Shown in pieces: positions 1-5,131 of a stretch of 5,131 nt of DNA. Position numbers and translations under genes: made by a program. Source of the DNA: CAZXPG01 sp964643145 (GTDB lineage Bacteria; Pseudomonadota; Alphaproteobacteria; Rickettsiales; Arcanibacteraceae); contig CAZXPG010000080.1 in NCBI GenBank assembly GCA_964643145.1, positions 1 through 5,131 on the forward strand. The letters run 5' to 3'. Positions within the stretch are counted from its first letter, which is position 1, and each line of letters starts with the position of its first letter. The notes below the pieces were generated by a model. The model saw only the letters and a list, made by a program, of their open reading frames with translations. It searched no databases and had not been told where the DNA came from.

Positions 1-15
1 AACGCAAAAATAAGG

Positions 16-54
16 ACTATACTGAAACCACTCTTCAAGTGGTTTCAGTATAGT
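16..54 (-). terminator. Candidate intrinsic terminator hairpin
   Basis: A perfect 17-base-pair inverted repeat: arm ACTATACTGAAACCACT at 16-32, loop CTTCA at 33-37, and the matching arm at 38-54. Read on the minus strand it lies downstream of the dioxygenase-like gene and is followed by CCTTATTTTTG (from 15 down to 5), giving a T-run four to five bases past the stem. This fits a rho-independent terminator for the leftward operon, although the stem is only moderately GC-rich and long for the class. The A-run on the other side could allow some function for plus-strand transcripts only if T-rich sequence followed, and it does not. It may equally be another dispersed palindrome, since its outer arm contributes the ATAGT of the repeat flank. 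Confidence 0.5.
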
Positions 55-57
55 TGA

Positions 58-90
58 CAGTTTTGGATAAGCGTAGCTTATCCAAAACTG
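58..90. repeat. Palindromic repeat, copy 1
   Basis: A perfect hairpin with 15-base arms CAGTTTTGGATAAGC (58-72) and GCTTATCCAAAACTG (76-90) around a 3-base loop, GTA. The same 33 bases occur at 5083-5115. The match extends into the flanks when one copy is inverted: ATAGTTGA (50-57) outside and AGG (91-93) inside, giving about 44 bases in all. It begins 3 bases after the stop codon of the dioxygenase-like gene. On neither strand is it followed directly by a T-run, so it is not a typical terminator by itself. An RNA form of this stem would still be very stable and could protect or end the transcript. Confidence 0.9.
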
Positions 91-93
91 AGG

Positions 94-717
94 CTAATAT
101 TTACGGTATTGCCCGTCCTGGTCTTGCTCTAAGGTGAAGGTAATATAATAGGGGGTACCATAGTCATTATTAGCACTAGCGGTAGTATCAGGCTTGGCAA
201 TTAACGATGGTGGGGCTGAAGCTGTTTTTTCACCATCCCCAATATAGAGCACTGTCTTAAAGAACGGCATATTCTCACGGATAATCTGCACATGCAATTT
301 GGCGGTAAGGCTAGCTGGGGGGAGCACCGTCAAAAAAGTGAACTGGCCAAGGTTATTGCTGATAGCAGTGGCAGACCCCACAAAATTTGGGTCACTAGCT
401 ACTACCTTTCCCTTCTTAACTATATGGTCACCCTGCCACACTTCAATCCGCGCATCAGAAACAGGAATACACCCATCATCAAGCAATTTTCCATAGATAA
501 CAACCGGCCTACCTTTGGCAACGAGGAACGCCCCTTCTTTACGCCGTAAATTATTGGTTGTACCGAAGTGCTCGGGCGGAATGGCCTTGGTTTCCTGTTG
601 CGGAGTAAGAATATCACATTGTTCAACGAGTGGATCAGGAGGGGTGGGAACGGTGGCTCCGGCACTCGTGCTTATCCCCCACAATAGAACAGCAAAAAGA
701 ATCACAATACTCGGCAT
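94..717 (-). CDS. Secreted intradiol-dioxygenase-fold protein, divergent and possibly non-catalytic
   Basis: A 207-residue protein. Residues 1-21 look like a Sec signal peptide: a short hydrophobic stretch (IVILFAVLLWGI) followed by AGA, with likely cleavage after Ala21, so export to the periplasm or beyond is inferred. The mature part resembles the beta-sandwich of intradiol ring-cleavage dioxygenases (protocatechuate 3,4-dioxygenase type). Residues 70-95 match the pattern in which G-x-PV leads to a strand ending in A-x-I-E-V-W-Q, and residues 112-134 (FVGSATAISNNLGQFTFLTV, then LPP) match the 'G-x-a-x-t-d-x-G-x-f-x-F-x-T-i-x-P' segment. The family normally binds Fe(III) with two Tyr and two His. 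Here the 'PxHiHf' segment is reduced to KLHVQI with one His (142), and the Tyr expected after 'WQaD..G' is not evident, so ring-cleavage activity is doubtful. Proteins of this type are recalled from Rickettsia-like alphaproteobacteria, role unknown. It lies 76 bases after the carbonic anhydrase gene and ends 3 bases before a palindromic repeat. The ATG at 717 is chosen because it gives the intact signal peptide; only a weak GTGG precedes it. Confidence 0.72.
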   Translation of the reverse strand: MPSIVILFAVLLWGISTSAGATVPTPPDPLVEQCDILTPQQETKAIPPEHFGTTNNLRRKEGAFLVAKGRPVVIYGKLLDDGCIPVSDARIEVWQGDHIVKKGKVVASDPNFVGSATAISNNLGQFTFLTVLPPASLTAKLHVQIIRENMPFFKTVLYIGDGEKTASAPPSLIAKPDTTASANNDYGTPYYITFTLEQDQDGQYRKY

Positions 718-753
718 AGGCTAACCACAGAAAAATAAAAACATCGCCATCCT

Positions 754-772
754 AGCACTATATACTGTATAT
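754..772 (-). promoter_or_regulatory. Candidate promoter/operator region before the dioxygenase-like gene
   Basis: The 76-base gap after the carbonic anhydrase gene contains AGCACTATATA (754-764), identical to 4185-4195 upstream of dapE and in the same orientation to the downstream gene. On the minus strand it reads TATATAGTGCT, including a -10-like TATAGT. It runs into a second small palindrome, ATATAC-T-GTATAT (760-772). No convincing -35 is found 16-18 bases upstream (AAAAAC), so a promoter here would need an activator or would be weak. Confidence 0.27.
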
Positions 773-793
773 TTCCAACGTTTTTCTTATGGG

Positions 794-1414
794 CTAAAGC
801 GCTAAAAACCGCACCTCCCCGGAAGAAAGATCAAGCACTGCTCCCATGATGCTGATTTTTCCTTCCTGCACCAGCCCCTCAATCAACCGGCTGGAATGGG
901 AAAGCTGACCGACCGAAGCCAGTACATTCGCCTCAATCGAACGGCTCAGCTTCTCATGTGAACTAAGCTCCGGCATCTGGGCAATAGGAAAAATATGCGG
1001 CTTAATCCGGCTAACAATATCATGGATATTTTCAGAAGAAATTGCTCCGGTATCTTCAATATGGCTAAGCGTTGCCTTCACCGCCCCACATTCTGTGTGC
1101 CCCATCACTAGCACCAGCTTCGTACCGAAAGTGCTAGCAGCAAACTCCACACTGCCAACCAGCGAAGGCGCAACAATATTACCTGCTACACGAATAACAA
1201 AAAGATCGCCAATATCCTGGTCAAAGATCATCTCCACGGGCGCACGGGAATCTGAACAACATAGCACAATAGCCTTCGGAAACTGGCCATGCTCTGCAAA
1301 ACGTTTCAGTTTCCGTATAGAAGATTGTGAGGTCTGAAGCGATTCCCCTGCTAGAAAACGCTGGTTCCCAGCCTTCAACTCACGAATAACAGTAGCGATA
1401 TCTCTATTTGGCAT
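794..1414 (-). CDS. Beta-class carbonic anhydrase
   Basis: A 206-residue zinc enzyme that interconverts CO2 and bicarbonate, expected in the cytoplasm because no signal peptide is seen. The family signature is complete. CCSDSR (52-57) supplies zinc ligand Cys53 and the Asp55/Arg57 pair, and GHTECGAV (105-112) supplies ligands His106 and Cys109. RVAGNI at 75-80 is the conserved segment between them. The N-terminus (a VIRELKAGNQRF-like helix) and C-terminus (GAVLDLSSGEVRFL) are typical, and the length is normal for bacterial members. The ATG directly follows the guaA TAA stop with no base between, so translation is probably coupled to guaA. A GTGGGAA stretch at the end of guaA can act as a ribosome binding site. 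Likely roles are supplying bicarbonate for carboxylations and pH balance. The family is certain; the symbol (can, cynT or other) cannot be chosen from sequence. Confidence 0.96.
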   Translation of the reverse strand: MPNRDIATVIRELKAGNQRFLAGESLQTSQSSIRKLKRFAEHGQFPKAIVLCCSDSRAPVEMIFDQDIGDLFVIRVAGNIVAPSLVGSVEFAASTFGTKLVLVMGHTECGAVKATLSHIEDTGAISSENIHDIVSRIKPHIFPIAQMPELSSHEKLSRSIEANVLASVGQLSHSSRLIEGLVQEGKISIMGAVLDLSSGEVRFLAL

Positions 1415-2959
1415 TTATTCCCACTCGATAGTTCCTGGTGGTTTGCTAGTAATATCATACACAATGCGGTTAATTCCCTTCACATTGTTCACGATACGGT
1501 TACTGACCCTACTTAAAAACTCATAGGAGAAATGGTAGAAATCGGCCGTCATGCCATCACTGGAGGTCACTGCCCGCAACGCACACACATAGTCATAGGT
1601 GCGGCCATCCCCCATCACCCCGACAGTTTTAACAGGCAGCAATACGGCAAACGCCTGCCAAATCTCATCATATAAGCCAGCCTGGCGGATTTCTTCCAGG
1701 TAAATGGCATCTGCCTGTTGTAATATATCAATTTTCTCGCGGGTGATTTCGCCAGGGATACGGATAGCAAGGCCAGGGCCTGGGAAAGGATGGCGTTTTA
1801 TCATCTCTTCCGGCATTCCGAGTTCACGCCCTAGCTGCCGCACTTCATCCTTGAACAGTTCGCGCACTGGTTCCACCAGCTGCATCTTCATCCGCTCCGG
1901 TAAGCCTCCCACATTATGGTGCGACTTAATCGTGACGCTGGCGCCATTCAGGGAAACCGATTCAATCACATCTGGGTATAAGGTGCCTTGCGCCAGGAAA
2001 TCTGCTCCACCCACTTTGCGGGCCTCTTCCTCAAACACATCAATAAAGGTAGCACCAATAATCTTACGCTTCCGCTCCGGGTCGGTTACCCCCGCCAGCT
2101 TGCCAAGGAACAACGCACTCGCATCGACATAGTTCAACGGAATATGATAATTATCAGCAAATAATGCCCGTACCTGTACCGCTTCTGCTCTGCGTAACAA
2201 GCCAGTATCTACAAAAATACAGGTGAGCTGGTCACCAATAGCACGGTGCAGCAATGCCGCCACCACGGAGGAATCCACCCCACCACTCACACCGCATATG
2301 ACTCGCTTGTCGCCTACTTGCGCTTTAATTTCACGCGTTTTGGTTTCAAGGAACGAAGCCATTGTCCAGGTGCCGCTGCATCCTGCCACTTTATGGGTGA
2401 AGTTACGGATAAGCTGGCTGCCATCGGGCGTATGAGTTACTTCCGGGTGAAACTGCACACCATAAATCCGCTGCTCTTGATTAGCAATCACCGCAAAGGG
2501 TGCGCCACTGCTTGCCGCTATCACCTTGAAGCCTTCTGGCAAACGGCTTACCCTGTCGCCATGGCTCATCCATACCGCATGGTTGCCACCTGGTTGCCAT
2601 ACACCATCAAATAAGGGCGACGTGCTATGCACATCAACAAAGGCACGGCCAAATTCGCGATGGTTAGAAGTTTCAACAACCCCGCCAAGTTCAGCACACA
2701 TAAGCTGCTGGCCATAACAAATGCCTAAGATAGGTATGCCAAGCGTAAATATGCCTTCTGGCGCACGTGGCGAAGCCGATTCCGTCACTGAAGAAGGGCC
2801 TCCAGAAAGGATAATACCTTTAGGGGCAAAGGCTTTAATTTCCTCTAATGTTATAGTGTAAGGACGAACTTCAGAATACACCCCGTTTTCACGCACCCGG
2901 CGGGCGATAAGTTGTGTAACCTGGGAACCAAAATCAATAATCAGTATGTTGTCAGACAT
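1415..2959 (-). CDS. guaA: GMP synthase (glutamine-hydrolysing)
   Basis: A 514-residue enzyme, full length for the family, that converts XMP, ATP and glutamine to GMP in the last step of guanine nucleotide synthesis. The N-terminal class I glutamine amidotransferase domain (about 1-195) has the catalytic triad Cys81 (in GICYGQQ), His171 and Glu173 (in FHPEV), plus an SGGPSSV turn at 52-58. The ATP pyrophosphatase domain (about 200-390) has the PP-loop SGGVDSS at 225-231 and the segment FLAQGTLYPDVIES at 321-334. The C-terminal dimerisation and XMP-binding part includes HPFPGPGLAIR (390-400), GDGRTYDY (450-457) and the standard ending KPPGTIEWE. The gene starts 22 bases after the dapE stop and ends directly against the carbonic anhydrase start, so it is the middle gene of an operon. 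The ATG is preceded by CTTGTGATTTC, with no clear Shine-Dalgarno sequence, so initiation may depend on coupling to dapE. No disruption or missing catalytic residue was found. Confidence 0.99.
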   Translation of the reverse strand: MSDNILIIDFGSQVTQLIARRVRENGVYSEVRPYTITLEEIKAFAPKGIILSGGPSSVTESASPRAPEGIFTLGIPILGICYGQQLMCAELGGVVETSNHREFGRAFVDVHSTSPLFDGVWQPGGNHAVWMSHGDRVSRLPEGFKVIAASSGAPFAVIANQEQRIYGVQFHPEVTHTPDGSQLIRNFTHKVAGCSGTWTMASFLETKTREIKAQVGDKRVICGVSGGVDSSVVAALLHRAIGDQLTCIFVDTGLLRRAEAVQVRALFADNYHIPLNYVDASALFLGKLAGVTDPERKRKIIGATFIDVFEEEARKVGGADFLAQGTLYPDVIESVSLNGASVTIKSHHNVGGLPERMKMQLVEPVRELFKDEVRQLGRELGMPEEMIKRHPFPGPGLAIRIPGEITREKIDILQQADAIYLEEIRQAGLYDEIWQAFAVLLPVKTVGVMGDGRTYDYVCALRAVTSSDGMTADFYHFSYEFLSRVSNRIVNNVKGINRIVYDITSKPPGTIEWE

Positions 2960-2981
2960 GAAATCACAAGAGATAGAGTTT

Positions 2982-4133
2982 TTAGCAGCTAAAATAATTC
3001 TCTATCATTCTTTTATAGAGCTTTGTCAAGGTAAAAATATCATCAACGCCAATACACTCATCCACTTTATGCGCTGTCTGGTTGATAAGGCCAAATTCCA
3101 CTACCGGGCAATAGTTCTTAATAAAACGTGCATCCGACGTACCACCAGTAGTGCTGATCTCAGGCATGATACCCGTCACCTCCCGGATTGAAGCGCACAC
3201 CACATCGCTTAAATGGCCTTTTGGCGTTAGGAACGATTCCGCCACGCCTCCCACCGTACGCAAGGCATAACGTGCCCCGCTTTCCTGACAGAGTTTCTCT
3301 ACCCAGTCATATAGGCTTTGAGCACTATGTTTATCGTTAAAACGGATATTGAAATAAGCCGTAGCCATTGCCGGAATCACGTTTCCAGCAGGATTTCCCA
3401 CATCAATAGTGGTGATTTCAAGATTAGACGGCTGGAAAAACGCCGAACCTTCATCAAGTACGGTATTCTTTAAGCTATGCAGAATAGCGATAAGGGACGT
3501 CACCGGGTTATCCGCCAATTGTGGGTAGGCCACATGCCCCTGTGTGCCATGTACTACCAACTCAAAACTGATAGTGCCACGCCGCCCGATTTTGACCATT
3601 TCCCCAAGCATAGAGGGATTGGTTGGCTCTCCAACAATACAGGCATCGAGTTTTTCCCCTTTATCTATAAGATGGCGCAGCATTTTTTCCGTTCCATTAA
3701 TGGCCGGGCCTTCTTCATCGCCAGTAATGAGGAAGCTAAGCGAGGCATCAACGCCAGGATGCTCTTCAATAAACTCTGATACTGCCGCAGCAAAACAGCA
3801 AATTGCCGCTTTCATATCCACCGCGCCGCGCCCATAGAGCACGTTGTCAATCACTTCCGGCTGGAACGGGTCAATCCGCCACGCTGCCCTATCTCCCACT
3901 GGCACAACATCGGTATGGCCGGCAAAACACAGATTAGCCCCCTTATTCCCCCAGCGTGCATAGAGGTTATTGACAGGTTCTGTACCTTCCTGCGAGAAAC
4001 TGACCACCTCACAGCGAAACCCTAAGGGCTCCAGCGCTTCGATCAGTACATTCAATGCCCCAGCATCAACAGGGGTAACGCTGGGGCAACGCATCAGGGC
4101 AATAGATAGAGCAAGCGGGTCAAGATGGGGCAT
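2982..4133 (-). CDS. dapE: Succinyl-diaminopimelate desuccinylase
   Basis: A 383-residue M20-family metallohydrolase that removes succinate from N-succinyl-LL-diaminopimelate in the succinylase route to meso-diaminopimelate (peptidoglycan) and lysine. The expected two-zinc site is complete: His73 and the adjacent catalytic Asp75 (in AGHTDVVPVG), bridging Asp106 (in GRGAVDMK), catalytic base Glu140 with ligand Glu141 (in ITGDEEGPA), Glu169 (in VGEPT) and His355 (in NQTAHKVDE). The dimerisation lid domain in the middle includes GTQGHVAYP, with His200. STTGGTSDARF (327-337) is the signature that separates DapE from ArgE-like relatives. The start at 4133 gives the usual N-terminus before RCPSVTP. 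No purine-rich ribosome binding site is visible before it (ACTCTCATT). A candidate promoter lies in the 90-base gap upstream. guaA follows after 22 bases, so the two are very probably co-transcribed. Confidence 0.97.
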   Translation of the reverse strand: MPHLDPLALSIALMRCPSVTPVDAGALNVLIEALEPLGFRCEVVSFSQEGTEPVNNLYARWGNKGANLCFAGHTDVVPVGDRAAWRIDPFQPEVIDNVLYGRGAVDMKAAICCFAAAVSEFIEEHPGVDASLSFLITGDEEGPAINGTEKMLRHLIDKGEKLDACIVGEPTNPSMLGEMVKIGRRGTISFELVVHGTQGHVAYPQLADNPVTSLIAILHSLKNTVLDEGSAFFQPSNLEITTIDVGNPAGNVIPAMATAYFNIRFNDKHSAQSLYDWVEKLCQESGARYALRTVGGVAESFLTPKGHLSDVVCASIREVTGIMPEISTTGGTSDARFIKNYCPVVEFGLINQTAHKVDECIGVDDIFTLTKLYKRMIENYFSC

Positions 4134-4142
4134 AATGAGAGT

Positions 4143-4156
4143 TTAGATGTTAGATG
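4143..4156. repeat. Tandem heptamer (TTAGATG twice) in the dapE leader
   Basis: TTAGATG occurs twice in a row at 4143-4156, and a further TT follows. On the minus strand this reads CATCTAACATCTAA just before the dapE start region. It replaces any recognisable Shine-Dalgarno sequence. It may be simple slippage sequence or a regulator half-site pair; nothing in the sequence decides. Confidence 0.4.
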
Positions 4157-4185
4157 TTACAAGCTGAATAACTGTTGAACTGCAA

Positions 4186-4199
4186 GCACTATATAGTGC
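4186..4199. promoter_or_regulatory. Perfect 14-base palindrome, possible operator
   Basis: GCACTATATAGTGC is fully self-complementary with no spacer, a form typical of a site bound by a dimeric regulator. It overlaps the candidate -10 element of the dapE promoter, so binding would compete with RNA polymerase. As RNA it would be a poor hairpin because it has no loop. No regulator gene is in the window. The AT-rich centre raises the odds of a chance palindrome. Confidence 0.3.
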
Positions 4200-4216
4200 C
4201 CCTCACCAAAATGCAA
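4188..4216 (-). promoter_or_regulatory. Candidate sigma70-type promoter for dapE-guaA-carbonic anhydrase
   Basis: On the minus strand the 90-base gap before dapE holds TTGCAT (4216-4211), a 17-base spacer, then TATAGT (4193-4188). TATAGT matches the -10 consensus in 5 of 6 positions; TTGCAT matches the -35 only in its TTG. Transcription would start near 4180, giving a leader of about 45 bases. The -10 lies inside the palindrome at 4186-4199. This is a pattern match only. Confidence 0.35.
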
Positions 4217-4223
4217 TATAACC

Positions 4224-5069
4224 TCAACAAAAACGCCCGCCTATGTTCCGCATGAGAAGCTGTAGCTGTACAGCAAGACGGCTTTTTTCTATATCCTGCT
4301 CCAATATCGCATAACCAGCTTTGGCTATATGACGGAGTGCGCCTTGTGCTATACTGGCTGGCAGGAGTGCCGGTAGCGCGGTTCTAGGCACGTCCCTACG
4401 CAATGTTGCGGCTTCGTCCAGATGGAATTGCGCGCGCTGACAAAGTAGCTCAGCCAACATTCTGGTTTTCTCAGGCTGTTTTCCGGCGATAATATCGGCA
4501 GCGGTTATTCCTGCTTCTCTCATCCTATCGGCAGGAAACAGCACCCGGTTAGATGCAGTAAAAAACCGCGCCGCACGTAAATACCCCACCAGCATCCAGG
4601 CCACGCCCACATGCACTGCCGCCTGCATTGCCGCCTCTTCTTTGACATCCAGTATTTCAAGCGCCAGTTGAAATACTGGCACAGAGGTGGCGCACCCGTA
4701 GGCTTCTAGCGCCTCCATCGTCGCAGATGGCGCTTCCTCCATATCCTGCTCACGCCCATCAATCAGTTGGTTAAACAGCGCGTGTGACACCTGCCCTTTT
4801 TGTATAAGAGGATATAAACCTTGTAACACTTCATGGTTCCGCACTTTGCCTGTATAGAGTTCCTCTATCGCTTCACGCCACCAAGCAAGGCGGATAAATC
4901 CCATCATCGGTTCTGTCAGTTTTTCCCGTATCCTGGCAACTTCCTGATTAAACGCATAAAGGGCAAACAACCCTTCCCGCTGTGCTTCAGGCGCAAATAA
5001 GCTGCAGAGATAACGGTCATTATCCTGTTCTCTTACTTGTACTGCTAAGGAAGATAAGATTGGAGACAT
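4224..5069 (-). CDS. Squalene/phytoene synthase family protein, NDUFAF6-like
   Basis: A 281-residue, mainly helical protein without signal peptide or clear membrane segment. The fold is recognised from REGLFALYAFNQEVARI (31-47), RLAWWREAIEELYTG (60-74), LIDGREQDM (102-110) and GVAWMLVGYLRAARF (155-169). True squalene and phytoene synthases use two Asp-rich motifs to hold Mg-diphosphate. Here the first is replaced by FNQEVARIREK and the second (NxxxDxxxD type) by WMLVGYLRA, so prenyl condensation is unlikely. This pattern, with LAWWREAI and GREQDM retained, fits the NDUFAF6 branch, whose mitochondrial member assists respiratory complex I assembly; bacterial homologues occur in alphaproteobacteria. 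The assembly role is therefore an inference from family. Against HpnC/HpnD or CrtB, no hopanoid or carotenoid genes lie nearby. The ATG at 5069 is preceded by GAGG ten bases upstream, and those bases belong to the edge of a palindromic repeat. The stop is TGA. It may head the operon. Confidence 0.8.
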   Translation of the reverse strand: MSPILSSLAVQVREQDNDRYLCSLFAPEAQREGLFALYAFNQEVARIREKLTEPMMGFIRLAWWREAIEELYTGKVRNHEVLQGLYPLIQKGQVSHALFNQLIDGREQDMEEAPSATMEALEAYGCATSVPVFQLALEILDVKEEAAMQAAVHVGVAWMLVGYLRAARFFTASNRVLFPADRMREAGITAADIIAGKQPEKTRMLAELLCQRAQFHLDEAATLRRDVPRTALPALLPASIAQGALRHIAKAGYAILEQDIEKSRLAVQLQLLMRNIGGRFC

Positions 5070-5079
5070 GCTTAGATAA

Positions 5080-5083
5080 CCTC
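5080..5083 (-). promoter_or_regulatory. Ribosome binding site of the NDUFAF6-like gene
   Basis: GAGG on the minus strand, ten bases before the ATG at 5069. It is the clearest Shine-Dalgarno-like match for this start. Its G at 5083 is the last base of the palindromic repeat and AGG is the conserved inner flank, so the repeat may supply or sequester this site. The spacing is a little long. Confidence 0.4.
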
Positions 5084-5115
5084 AGTTTTGGATAAGCGTA
5101 GCTTATCCAAAACTG
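5083..5115. repeat. Palindromic repeat, copy 2
   Basis: The second perfect copy of the 33-base palindrome, with arms 5083-5097 and 5101-5115 and loop GTA at 5098-5100. Its flanks match copy 1 in reverse complement: TCAACTAT at 5116-5123 and CCT at 5080-5082. The loop trinucleotide reads the same way on the plus strand in both copies although the flanks are inverted, as if the core or loop had been flipped relative to its flanks. It lies 13 bases upstream of the ATG of the NDUFAF6-like gene, so it should be in that gene's leader or promoter region. Confidence 0.9.
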
Positions 5116-5131
5116 TCAACTATTTGAAAAA

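Noticed and set aside
54..82. Plus-strand promoter in repeat copy 1 (TTGACA at 54-59, CTTATC at 77-82)
   Set aside because: The -10 match is poor and it would only drive antisense RNA into the dioxygenase-like gene; without transcript data it is not supportable.
292..549. Plus-strand open frame of 85 codons opposite the dioxygenase-like gene
   Set aside because: The minus-strand frame has a signal peptide and recognisable domain pattern, while this one has neither a ribosome binding site nor a recognisable motif.
420..665. Second minus-strand open frame inside the dioxygenase-like gene, considered as a frameshift product
   Set aside because: The longer frame covers the domain without interruption, so no frameshift is needed; this is an out-of-frame shadow.
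725..750. T-run on the minus strand (opposite 731-741) as a terminator for the carbonic anhydrase gene
   Set aside because: The sequence directly before the T-run on the minus strand does not form a stable GC-rich stem, so only the T-run is present.
1704..2132. Plus-strand open frame of 142 codons
   Set aside because: It lies wholly opposite guaA, has a low-complexity Ser/Arg/Pro-rich translation without family features, and is explained as antisense shadow of a highly conserved gene.
4224..5069. Call as squalene synthase, HpnC/HpnD or phytoene synthase enzyme
   Set aside because: The aspartate-rich substrate-binding motifs are absent and no isoprenoid pathway genes are adjacent.
58..5115. 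The two palindromes as terminal inverted repeats of an insertion sequence or transposon
   Set aside because: No transposase or recombinase lies between them, all five genes look like chromosomal genes, and each copy is itself palindromic, which fits a dispersed repeat better.

Overview
The window (5131 bases) carries five complete protein-coding genes. All lie on the minus strand, so transcription runs from the right end to the left. Four belong to well-known families and one is a divergent secreted protein. No RNA gene, CRISPR array, transposase or phage gene was seen. Base composition looks moderate by eye (somewhat under 50% GC, not computed), and the genes read cleanly in the standard bacterial code, ending in TGA, TAA, TAA, TAG and TAG. 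The mix of families suggests an alphaproteobacterium: an NDUFAF6-like phytoene-synthase-fold protein, DapE, GuaA, a beta carbonic anhydrase and a secreted intradiol-dioxygenase-fold protein of a kind recalled from Rickettsia-like genomes. The exact lineage cannot be fixed from the sequence alone.

Layout in order of transcription (right to left): (1) 5069-4224, a squalene/phytoene synthase family protein lacking the usual aspartate-rich motifs, most like the complex I assembly factor NDUFAF6; (2) a 90-base gap with a candidate promoter overlapping a 14-base perfect palindrome; (3) 4133-2982, dapE, the desuccinylase of the lysine/diaminopimelate pathway; (4) a 22-base gap; (5) 2959-1415, guaA, GMP synthase; (6) 1414-794, a beta carbonic anhydrase whose ATG directly follows the guaA stop codon; (7) a 76-base gap with an 11-base sequence also found upstream of dapE; (8) 717-94, a secreted protein with an intradiol-dioxygenase-like fold; (9) 93-1, two hairpins in a row, the second followed on the minus strand by a T-run, a plausible terminator.

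The block is framed by two copies of a 33-base perfect palindrome (58-90 and 5083-5115). Their flanks also match, in inverted orientation, giving about 44-base inverted repeats. With no transposase in between, they are best read as a dispersed palindromic repeat family, though a bounded gene cassette is not excluded. dapE, guaA and the carbonic anhydrase look like one operon of housekeeping metabolism (cell-wall precursor/lysine, purine, CO2/bicarbonate). The outer two genes may be co-transcribed or have their own promoters. The parts most worth a second look are the framing palindromes, the two proteins that keep an enzyme fold but lack most expected catalytic residues, and the motif shared by two intergenic regions. 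Nothing here clearly amounts to a new multi-gene system.
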